64,000 bases of DNA, from NCBI RefSeq assembly GCF_000716715.1, contig NZ_JNYJ01000008.1, positions 246,429 to 310,428 on the forward strand. The letters run 5' to 3'. The stretch is from Dactylosporangium aurantiacum (GTDB taxonomy: Bacteria > Actinomycetota > Actinomycetes > Mycobacteriales > Micromonosporaceae). A program made the position numbers and the translations under genes. Within the stretch, counting starts at the first letter, position 1, and the number at the start of each line of letters is the position of its first letter. Below are positions 26,401 to 32,572 of this stretch, piece after piece. The notes under the pieces were generated by a model. It made no database searches. It was not told the origin of the DNA and saw only the letters and a list, made by a program, of their open reading frames with translations.

Positions 26401-27322
26401 CGGCGGGGAACTGGCCGCCGTGGTAGACGGGCCCGGCGGTGACCGCGCCGCTGCCGCCGTCGTGGTTGTACGCGTGCAGCGGCTCGCGGTAGCCGGCGCA
26501 GGTGGTGGTGCAGCGGCCCTCGTTGACCGGCCAGCCGTAGTTGCCGCCCTTGACGATGAGGTTGAGCTCTTCCCACGTGTAGTCACCGACGTCGCCGCCG
26601 TAGAGGCGGCCGGTGGCGCTGTCGAACTGGAACCGCCATGGGTTGCGGAATCCGTATGCCCAGATCGCGCCGAGTTTTCCGGGCTGCCCGGCGAACGGGT
26701 TGTCGGGCGGAATGGTGCCGTCCGGGTTGATGCGCAGAATTTTGCCGTGCGGGTTGCTCAGATCCTGCGCGTTCGGTGGATAGCCGTTGTCGCCGACGGC
26801 GAAGTAGAGCTTTCCGTCGGGGCCGAACCTGATGCTTCCACCGACGTGCAGCAACTGCGACGGCGATTGTGTCTGAAATATGGTGTACGGGCCGTCGGTG
26901 CCGATGTCGCCGGACGCGTCGAAACGCACCAGGTGATTCAGCAGGTCGTGCCCGGTGTAATAGAAGTAGACGTAGTGGTTCGCCACACCGAACGCCGGGT
27001 CGAACGCGACACCGATGAGCCCGCGGTCGCCGGAGGCCTCCGATGGCAGGTCAGCGAAGGGTTCCGGGAGCAGCCGGCCGTCCTTGAAGATCTTGATCTT
27101 GCCGCTGCGCTCGAGGATGAATATGCGCCCGTCCGGGGCGATCTCGAATCCGGAAGGGCCGTCCAGACCTGCGCCGAGGACCAGTTGCGTGGCGAATCCC
27201 GCAGGGGTCGCGGCGACCGCCGGCGACACCGGTCCGACCAGCGACGCCACCAGTGTCAGCACGGCGGCAAAAGCCAGGTACCTGCGCAACGTCCCACCCC
27301 ACACTCGTCCCTCGGTGTGCAT
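23408..27322 (-). CDS. Secreted sugar-dehydrogenase-like protein with PKD and five PA14 domains
   Basis: A 1304-residue exported protein. The signal peptide LRRYLAFAAVLTLVASLVGP ... AVA follows the ATG at 27322; GTG 27304 or an internal TTG are alternatives. Residues 40-375 are a six-bladed glucose/sorbosone dehydrogenase-like propeller (GPSGFEIAPDGRIFILERSGKI, RGLIGVAFDPAF, HVGGSIRFGPDGKLYFAVGDNG, YGFRNPWRFQFD, GGNYGWP). A PKD domain (TADPDGDDLTYVWDLGDGTTST) and a beta-sandwich follow. Then come five PA14 lectin-like modules, each marked by a (E/A)YxN...DFxW start, FSARW(T/S), SDDGxRLxxD and H.(I/V).(L/V)EYY. PA14 modules commonly bind glycans. It leads an operon with three glycosyltransferase or flippase genes. 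Catalytic competence of the propeller is unproven. Confidence 0.88.
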   Translation of the reverse strand: MHTEGRVWGGTLRRYLAFAAVLTLVASLVGPVSPAVAATPAGFATQLVLGAGLDGPSGFEIAPDGRIFILERSGKIKIFKDGRLLPEPFADLPSEASGDRGLIGVAFDPAFGVANHYVYFYYTGHDLLNHLVRFDASGDIGTDGPYTIFQTQSPSQLLHVGGSIRFGPDGKLYFAVGDNGYPPNAQDLSNPHGKILRINPDGTIPPDNPFAGQPGKLGAIWAYGFRNPWRFQFDSATGRLYGGDVGDYTWEELNLIVKGGNYGWPVNEGRCTTTCAGYREPLHAYNHDGGSGAVTAGPVYHGGQFPAEYQGSMFFGDYSRGFIKRALLDDAGQITQVVDFDPDAGSVVDLKVAPDGSLYYITYFPGQLYRISYSLAGNAPTVRASSDSTGGQQPLTVHFSSAGTADPDGDDLTYVWDLGDGTTSTAPNPAKTYPSVGVYPVTLRVSDGQHTVTSRPIVVQVGTPPAVRVAAPADGARYDSGDTVTYNAFGTDAAGYDVSDGDIKTEIFLHHNTHVHPFLGPLTGRVGTFTIPVTGEASADTWFEIAVHVTDRNGLTSSKSVFIYPRTSLMTFTTSPPGLGLTLDGVPVPSPDTVHGVVGFQREIAAPPTAVAADGTVYHFTGWSDGGAIRHFITTPATAMDSTATWTATYAPSAPFLGEYFNNPDLAGPPALTRQDPKVDFIWSVQPPGPGVDADHFSARWSKTQFFAAGRYRFTVASDDGARLYLDDELVIDQWHDQGPTAYDHVADLAAGAHKVRLEFYDNVVDASAKLTWETTPDQPRDTFTAEYWNTPGAGTAPTIPATRPQLTRDEPAVDHDWVLGSPDPVIDADHFVARYTRPLTLTAGYYDFTTTSDDGVRLWVDGQLVIDHWGDQGVTTYTARLALGGGAHTIVMEYYENAAGALARLTWDRAGDLPPAPAYTATYWNTPGAGSQPSIPARVPDLVRAEPAIDHRYGDGGPGDGIGVDHFVAVYTRTDVLPSGLYRFSGAADDGVRVYVDDQLVLAKWQEQNEEFTADRLLSGGPHTIRVEYYENAAGARLQFGYRRVGDLTSPPGWDGAYYRGTDLAGPPAILRQDTAVDFDWGLGAPGPGVPADGFSARWTRTDTLAAGVYTFKLLADDGARLWVDGVLVLDEWRDQPPSTFVVQRNLAEGAHVIVVEYYERAAGAIARLSYDKTADPPPPTPWTASFYADPTATGIPVLTRQDLAVDHDWGLQAPADGVPADGFSARWTRTDHLPGGTYRITATSDDGIRVSIDGAVVIDGWSDHPPTTYTYETALAEGEHTFTVEYFDSGGGALARCSVIRL

Positions 27323-27443
27323 CCTCGGGTCGCCATGTGATGCGGGAATAGCAATTTCGCTTCGGCATTGTTTCGGCCTCGGCGGTCATTTCACGGACGA
27401 ACGGCGGTGCGAATTCCGTGTTCTGCGGGAAACACGATCGAGG

Positions 27444-28727
27444 TCAGACGGTGACCGGTGCCGCGACCGGTAGCGACGCGTAACCGCGCAGTACCCGGGT
27501 GCGCCGCCGCCGTGGGGTGCCGTCGATGACCAGGCCGGGATGCCGGTCGAACAGCGCCTTCAGGCCGATCTCGCCCTCCAGGCGGGCCAGGGCCGCGCCG
27601 AGGCAGTAGTGCACGCCGCCGGAGAACGACAGGTGGTCGCGGGCGTTGGGCCGGGTCACGTCGAAGCGCCCCGGGTCGTCGAAGACCGCCGGGTCCCGAT
27701 TGGCGCCGCCGAGCATCGGCACGACCACGTGCCCCGGCTGCAGGCGCACCCCGGCGATCTCGACCGGCCGCTGGCAGACCCTGGCCGTGTTCTGCACCGG
27801 CGAGTCGTACCGCAGCATCTCCTCCACCGCGCCCCGCCACCGGCCCGGGTCGTCCCGCAGCTTGCCGAGCTCGTCGGGGTGCGTCATGAGCAGCGCGGCG
27901 CCGGTGCCGAGCAGGTTCACCGTCGTCTCGAACCCGGCGGCGAGCAGCAGCCCCGCGGTCGCCAGGAGCTCGTCGTCGGTGAGCTGCTCGCCCTCCAGGT
28001 GCACCAGCTGGCTGAGCAGGTCGTCGCCGGGCCGCGCGCGCAACCGCTCGAAGTGCCCCCGCATCCAGGCGTTGCTGCGCCGGATGCCGATCTCGGTGCG
28101 CCGGTACTGCCGGAACGTCAGCCCCAGGTCCAGCGTCGGCGCCGCCATCGTCCCCCAGTCCAGGAACTGCCGCCGCATCGCCATCGGCACGCCGAGGATG
28201 TCGGCGATGACTGTGACCGGCAGCAGCGCCGCGTACCGCTCCACCAGGTCGAACCGCGGCCCGAGGTCGCTGAGCAGCTCCTGCGCCGTCTGCTCGATCT
28301 TCGGTCGCAGCCCCTCGATCGCCCGGGCGGTGAAGACCTTCGCCACCAGCCGCCGGTACCGGGTGTGGTCCGGCGGGTCGGTGACGAGCATCGACGGCGG
28401 GTCGACCGGCCCGATCGGCGTGGTGCGCCGGCCCAGCCGCCACAGCAGCGCCACCGGCGCCGGCAGCCGGCGGTCGCTGAACCCGACGCCGAAGGCGTCG
28501 CTGCGCAGCACCGCCGACGCCACGTCGTGCCGGGCCGTCGCCCACATCAGGCTGCCCCGCACGAGCGGGCCCTGCTCCCGGATCCGGTCGTAGAACGGGT
28601 ACGGGTCGGCCCGCACCTCAGGATCGACGAAGTACCGCGCCTGGATGTCGCCCTTACGGGCGGCCGCGCTGATCCCGAGCCGCGCGAACCCGTGCTTGGT
28701 AGCCCACCGCACCACCGTCCCACTCAT
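27444..28727 (-). CDS. Cytochrome P450
   Basis: A 427-residue soluble bacterial P450. All landmark motifs are present: DPPDHTRYRRLVAKVF (C-helix), the I-helix oxygen-binding LLLAAGFETTVNLL, K-helix ExxR in VEEMLRYDSPV, GANRDPAVFDDPGRFDVTR, and the heme loop FSGGVHYCLGAALARLE with the axial Cys. The start ATG at 28727 sits directly against a 16-bp palindrome. No ferredoxin, reductase or biosynthetic gene is adjacent, so the substrate is unknown. The sequence most resembles general bacterial CYP families that hydroxylate lipids, steroids or xenobiotics, without more detail possible. The 3' flank 27323-27443 has only a weak hairpin (CGTGTT...AACACG). Confidence 0.95.
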   Translation of the reverse strand: MSGTVVRWATKHGFARLGISAAARKGDIQARYFVDPEVRADPYPFYDRIREQGPLVRGSLMWATARHDVASAVLRSDAFGVGFSDRRLPAPVALLWRLGRRTTPIGPVDPPSMLVTDPPDHTRYRRLVAKVFTARAIEGLRPKIEQTAQELLSDLGPRFDLVERYAALLPVTVIADILGVPMAMRRQFLDWGTMAAPTLDLGLTFRQYRRTEIGIRRSNAWMRGHFERLRARPGDDLLSQLVHLEGEQLTDDELLATAGLLLAAGFETTVNLLGTGAALLMTHPDELGKLRDDPGRWRGAVEEMLRYDSPVQNTARVCQRPVEIAGVRLQPGHVVVPMLGGANRDPAVFDDPGRFDVTRPNARDHLSFSGGVHYCLGAALARLEGEIGLKALFDRHPGLVIDGTPRRRRTRVLRGYASLPVAAPVTV

Positions 28728-28743
28728 GGTACTAGACAGTACC
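28728..28743. promoter_or_regulatory. 16-bp palindrome (operator candidate) abutting the P450 start codon
   Basis: GGTACT-AGAC-AGTACC has perfect 6-bp arms and lies immediately before the P450 ATG on the minus strand. Its size and shape match TetR-family operators. Binding would block translation initiation or a near-leaderless transcript. No TetR gene is in the window. Confidence 0.55.
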
Positions 28744-28760
28744 GTGCTGAACTCGCTGCG

Positions 28761-28858
28761 CGGGTTCCCACCCGCGGCCCCCATGCTCGCTGCGCTCGCA
28801 CCGCCATGCGCTGCCGCGCGGCAGCTTCCCGCGCATGCGCGCGCTATCCCGGTGGTCG
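28761..28858 (+). repeat. Interspersed repeat element, copy A
   Basis: It shares GGGTTCCCACCCGC, then CCATGCTCGCTGCGCTCGCA, then a GC hairpin and a final ATCCCGGTGG with copies at 55793-55918 and, inverted, 63370-63490. This copy lacks the CCACCGCTGxCGCGGCGGGT lead-in of the other two. It lies between the P450 and MFS genes and encodes nothing convincing. Confidence 0.75.
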
Positions 28859-28880
28859 CCCCTCCGCAGCCGGAGTCCAT

Positions 28881-28928
28881 CAACCCGGTGAATCCCTGCC
28901 GCCAGGGCAACAGCAACGCACCGGGTTG
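28881..28928. repeat. Inverted repeat with 10-bp arms in the P450/MFS gap
   Basis: CAACCCGGTG (28881-28890) and CACCGGGTTG (28919-28928) flank a 28-base segment that itself holds CCCTG...CAGGG. It could be a transcript stem or a remnant of the neighbouring repeat. Function is unknown. Confidence 0.5.
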
Positions 28929-28953
28929 CAGCGATCCACCGCGGGATGCGCGG

Positions 28954-29000
28954 CGACCTCGGAGGCCGTGGCCGGGAACGGGGCACGGCCTCCGAGGTCG
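28954..29000 (-). terminator. Strong 17-bp hairpin terminator after the MFS gene
   Basis: Positions 28954-28970 (CGACCTCGGAGGCCGTG) pair perfectly with 28984-29000 across a 13-base loop, ending 19 bases past the MFS stop codon. It is the longest uninterrupted stem I found in the window. Confidence 0.8.
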
Positions 29001-29019
29001 GTGGCGGAGGCTGAGGGGG

Positions 29020-30510
29020 TCAGCCGGTGGCGCGGGGGCGGGTGGTGACGGCGGACAGCGGGCTGGCGACGTCCTCCAGGGACTTGCCCTCGGCGTCGAC
29101 GCCGAGGACGGCCTCGACCACGCCGCCGATGATCATCACGGCGGCGCCGATGAGGTAGCCGATGAAGAGCTTGCCGGGGTCCTCGCCCTCGCCGATCAGC
29201 CAGCCGTAGAAGATCGGGCCGATCGCGCCGAAGCACTGGGCGATGGCGAAGAACACCGCGATCGCCTGGGCCCGGACCTCGAGCGGGAAGATCTCGCTGA
29301 CGGTCAGGTACGCCGAGCTGGCGCCGGCCGAGGCGAAGAAGAAGATGACGCACCACGCGAGGGTCTGCGTGAACGCGTTGAGCATGCCCGCGTCGAACAT
29401 CCAGGCCGAGATCGCCAGGAGCACGCCGGACAGGATGTACGTGCCGGAGATCATCTTGCGCCGGCCGACGGTGTCGAAGAGGTGGCCGAGCAGCAGGGGG
29501 CCGGCCAGGTTGCCGAGGGCGAACGCGATCAGGTAGATCGGGGTCTTCTCGGCGTCGACGTCGTAGAACTTCGACAGCACCAGCGTGTACGTGAAGAAGA
29601 TCGCGTTGTACAGGAACGACTGCGTGATCATCAGGGTCGCCGACAGGGCGGAGCGGGACGGGTACCGCTGGAACAGCACCTTGATCAGTGACAGGTACCC
29701 GTGGGACGCGGACGGGCGGACCTCGATCGCGGCGTTCTCGTCGACCGGGGCGAGGGTCTGCCCGGACCGCTCGACGTCGCGCTCGATCGACGCGATGCTC
29801 TCCTCGGCCTCCTGCTCGCGGCCGTGCATGATGAGCCAGCGGGGGCTCTCCGGCAGGTGCCGGCGCAGGTTCCAGATGGCCAGACCGATGATCGGGCCGA
29901 TGAGGAAGCCCAGCCGCCAGCTGATGTTCAGCGAGATGTGGTTGAGCAGGATGTACGTGCCCAGGGTGCCGATGATGGCGCCGCCCCAGTAGGTGCCGTT
30001 GACGCCGATGTCGACGCGGCCGCGGTACCTCGCCGGCATCATCTCGTCGATCGCCGAGTTGATCGCCGCGTACTCCCCGCCGATGCCGGCGCCGGCGATG
30101 AATCTCGTCAGGTAGAGGAAGATCAGGCTCAGCGTGCTGTTACCCCAGGTCAGCGCCGTCAGGGCGTTGCCGGCGAGGTAGACGCCGAGGGTGACCACGA
30201 ACAGGTTCTTGCGGCCCAGGGCGTCGGAGAGCCGGCCGAAGAACAGGGCGCCGAAGACCTCGCCCAGCAGGTACACGGTGGCGATCGCGCCGACCTGCGT
30301 GCTGCTGAGGCCGAGCGTCTCCTGCTTGTTGAGCACCGCACCGACGGCGCTCGCGATGGTGATCTCCAGGCCGTCGAGGACCCAGGCGGTGCCCAGCGCC
30401 AACACCATTCTGGTGTGGAACGGGGCCCAGGTCAGCCGGTCGATCCGGGCGGGGATGAGGCTGCGGATGATGCCGCCGGTCGGCGCCGGGGCGGACTGCG
30501 TGTCGGACAA
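29020..30510 (-). CDS. MFS transporter (sugar/metabolite:proton symporter type)
   Basis: A 496-residue, 12-segment transporter. I chose the TTG at 30510 because GGGAGG lies seven bases upstream and the protein then starts SDTQSAPAPTG with a normal cytosolic N-tail. MFS signatures are GRLSDALGRKNLFVVTLGVY (loop 2-3 G-x3-D-x2-GR-(K/R)), a PESPRWLIMHGREQEAEE motif after segment 6, GHLFDTVGRRKMISGTY (loop 8-9) and SAYLTVSEIFPLEVRAQ. PESPRWL and the PEIFPxxxRA variant place it in the sugar-porter/metabolite-symporter branch. The substrate is not deducible. It is divergent from the glucanase gene with a LacI-type palindrome between them, so import of a glucan-derived sugar is possible. Confidence 0.9.
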   Translation of the reverse strand: MSDTQSAPAPTGGIIRSLIPARIDRLTWAPFHTRMVLALGTAWVLDGLEITIASAVGAVLNKQETLGLSSTQVGAIATVYLLGEVFGALFFGRLSDALGRKNLFVVTLGVYLAGNALTALTWGNSTLSLIFLYLTRFIAGAGIGGEYAAINSAIDEMMPARYRGRVDIGVNGTYWGGAIIGTLGTYILLNHISLNISWRLGFLIGPIIGLAIWNLRRHLPESPRWLIMHGREQEAEESIASIERDVERSGQTLAPVDENAAIEVRPSASHGYLSLIKVLFQRYPSRSALSATLMITQSFLYNAIFFTYTLVLSKFYDVDAEKTPIYLIAFALGNLAGPLLLGHLFDTVGRRKMISGTYILSGVLLAISAWMFDAGMLNAFTQTLAWCVIFFFASAGASSAYLTVSEIFPLEVRAQAIAVFFAIAQCFGAIGPIFYGWLIGEGEDPGKLFIGYLIGAAVMIIGGVVEAVLGVDAEGKSLEDVASPLSAVTTRPRATG

Positions 30511-30610
30511 GGTGCACCTCCCAGGATTCCCTCCTCGCCCCGTGCCCTCATCGGTGAGCCTCAAAACGCGACTCTTGACGCGCCAGCGTGAATCGACCAC
30601 CCTGAGTGTC

Positions 30611-30626
30611 GAGAGAGCGCTCTCTC
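30611..30626. promoter_or_regulatory. Perfect 16-bp palindrome, LacI/CebR-type operator
   Basis: GAGAGAGCGCTCTCTC is fully self-complementary and has the AGCGCT centre typical of LacI-family operators that control glycoside hydrolase genes (CebR class). It lies 115 bases before the glucanase-like start and 100 bases before the divergent MFS start. Confidence 0.7.
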
Positions 30627-30740
30627 TGCCTGTTGTGACCGTCGCCCGCCAGCACCGGCCACCCGCCCTCCCGGTGCATCGACGTGGTGCGGCGGCGGTC
30701 CGCCATGCCCTGTCGGACCCCCGCCATCCAGGGAGAACCC

Positions 30741-32495
30741 ATGTCAGGAACCCGGGGCCGGCGCATCGCCGGCCTCCTCGTCGCCGCGCTCGTCGCCGGC
30801 TACGCCGCGTTCACCGTCACCGCCGCCAGCGCCGCCAGCTCCCTGCTGTCGCAGGGCCGCCCCACCACCGCGTCGTCGACGGAGAACGCCGCGTCCGGCG
30901 CCGCCCTCGCCACCGACGGCAACACCGGCACCCGCTGGTCCAGCGCGTTCAGCGACCCCCAGTGGATCCAGGTCGACCTCGGCCAGACCGCCGCCGTCGA
31001 CCAGGTGGTGCTCAACTGGGAGGCCGCCTACGCCCGCGCGTTCACCATCCAGCTGTCCACCGACGGCAGCACCTGGACCACCGTGTACTCCACCACGACC
31101 GGCGCCGGTGGCGTGCAGACCCTCGCCGTGTCCGGCAGCGGCCGGTACGTGCGGATGAACGGCACCGCCCGCGGCACCGCGTACGGCTACTCGCTGTGGG
31201 AGTTCCAGGTGTACGGCACGACCGGCGGGACCGGCTGTGGCACCGCGAACGCCGCACAGGGCCGCCCGGCCACCGCGTCGTCGACGGAGAACGCCGCCTC
31301 CCCCGCGTCCGCCGCCTTCGACGGCAACACCGGCACCCGCTGGTCCAGCGCGTTCAGCGACCCGCAGTGGGTGCAGGTCGACCTGGGCGCGACCGTCACC
31401 GTCTGCCAGGTCGTGCTGACCTGGGAGGCCGCGTACGCCCGGTCGTTCTCGATCCAGGTCTCCGGCAACGGCAGCACCTGGACGTCGATCTACAACACCA
31501 CCGCCGGCACCGGCGGCGTGCAGACCCTCACCGTGTCCGGCAGCGGCCGGTACGTGCGGATGTACGGCACCGCCCGGGCCACCGCCTACGGCTACTCGCT
31601 GTGGGAGTTCGCGGTGCGCACCACCGGCGGGCCCGCCTCGCCGCCCACGTCGCAGCCGCCGACGTCGCAGCCCCCGTCGTCGTTCTGGGGCGACACGTCC
31701 ACCATCCCGAACCCCACCAACGTCGTCATGGTGAAGGTGCTCAACCGCACCAACGGGCAGTACCCCGACAGCCAGGTCTACTGGAGCTTCAACGGCCAGA
31801 CGCACAGCATCGCCGAGCAGCCGTACCTGGACATGCCCGCGAACTCCGCCGGCCGCATGTACTTCTACCTCGGCAGCCCGAACAGCCAGTACTACGACTT
31901 CATCGAGTTCACCGTCGGGGCGTCGGTGTTCAACGGCAACACCACCCGCGTCGACGCGTTCGGCCTGAAGCTGGCGATGCGGCTGCACGCCCGCGACGGC
32001 TACGACGTGCAGGTCGGTGAGGACCAGGCGACGTTCGCGGAGAGCCGGGCGGCGACGTTCCAGCGGTTCATCGACGAGGTGCCGGCGCAGTTCGACGTGC
32101 TCGCCCAGGCGCAGGCGCCGTACCGGATCATCGCGCCGGGCAGCGACCCGTCGTTCCGGGCCGGCGGGGCCAACGCGAACTACTTCACTGCGTACGCCGC
32201 GCAGTACGGCATCAACGCCGCGACGTCGGACGTGTTCGGCTGCGCCGGGGTCCTGGCGAACGACCCGGCCAACTGCGCCGCGCTCAACCGGCACGTGCGG
32301 CAGCTGCCGCAGTCGCAGTGGTCGACGCCGAGCCTGTACTACCAGGCCGCGCCGGCGAACTACTACGCGAAGTTCTGGCACGACCACGCCATCGACAAGC
32401 TGTCGTACGGCTTCCCCTACGACGACTACGCCAACCAGTCGTCGTTCGTCTCGCACGGCAGCCCGCAGTGGCTGCTGGTCGCCGTGGGCTGGTAG
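30741..32495 (+). CDS. Secreted glucanase-like enzyme (GH64/thaumatin-like) with two discoidin modules
   Basis: A 584-residue exported protein; ATG 30741 follows a GGGAG site. The signal peptide RGRRIAGLLVAALVAGYAAF ... ASA is followed by two near-identical F5/8 type C (CBM32/discoidin) modules. Each is marked by GRPxTASSTENAAS, DGNTGTRWSSAFSDPQW(I/V)QVDLG and YGYSLWEF. A PTSQPP linker leads to a catalytic-like domain (VVMVKVLNRTNGQYPDSQVY, YDFIEFTVG, TRVDAFGLKLAMRL, then a long C-terminal region). That domain resembles the GH64/thaumatin-like beta-1,3-glucanase superfamily, so fungal or plant beta-glucan degradation is likely. An upstream LacI-type palindrome suggests induction by glucan fragments. 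The family call is moderately sure. Confidence 0.78.
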   Translation: MSGTRGRRIAGLLVAALVAGYAAFTVTAASAASSLLSQGRPTTASSTENAASGAALATDGNTGTRWSSAFSDPQWIQVDLGQTAAVDQVVLNWEAAYARAFTIQLSTDGSTWTTVYSTTTGAGGVQTLAVSGSGRYVRMNGTARGTAYGYSLWEFQVYGTTGGTGCGTANAAQGRPATASSTENAASPASAAFDGNTGTRWSSAFSDPQWVQVDLGATVTVCQVVLTWEAAYARSFSIQVSGNGSTWTSIYNTTAGTGGVQTLTVSGSGRYVRMYGTARATAYGYSLWEFAVRTTGGPASPPTSQPPTSQPPSSFWGDTSTIPNPTNVVMVKVLNRTNGQYPDSQVYWSFNGQTHSIAEQPYLDMPANSAGRMYFYLGSPNSQYYDFIEFTVGASVFNGNTTRVDAFGLKLAMRLHARDGYDVQVGEDQATFAESRAATFQRFIDEVPAQFDVLAQAQAPYRIIAPGSDPSFRAGGANANYFTAYAAQYGINAATSDVFGCAGVLANDPANCAALNRHVRQLPQSQWSTPSLYYQAAPANYYAKFWHDHAIDKLSYGFPYDDYANQSSFVSHGSPQWLLVAVGW

Positions 32496-32529
32496 CACCA
32501 CCGGAGACCTGGTGGCACCGGAAAACAGA

Positions 32530-32559
32530 ACGGGCACCCCTGCGAACAGGGGTGCCCGT
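32530..32559. terminator. Bidirectional hairpin terminator between convergent genes
   Basis: Positions 32530-32542 (ACGGGCACCCCTG) pair perfectly with 32547-32559 across a CGAA tetraloop. It lies between stop codons at 32495 (plus) and 32573 (minus) and can serve both. Confidence 0.85.
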
Positions 32560-32572
32560 CACCGTTGGAGCG

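Noticed and set aside
23477..27340. Open frame of about 1287 codons on the plus strand
   Set aside because: It is antisense to the PA14 protein, Val/Gly/Asp/Arg-rich with no domain or ribosome site; such frames arise from third-position GC bias.
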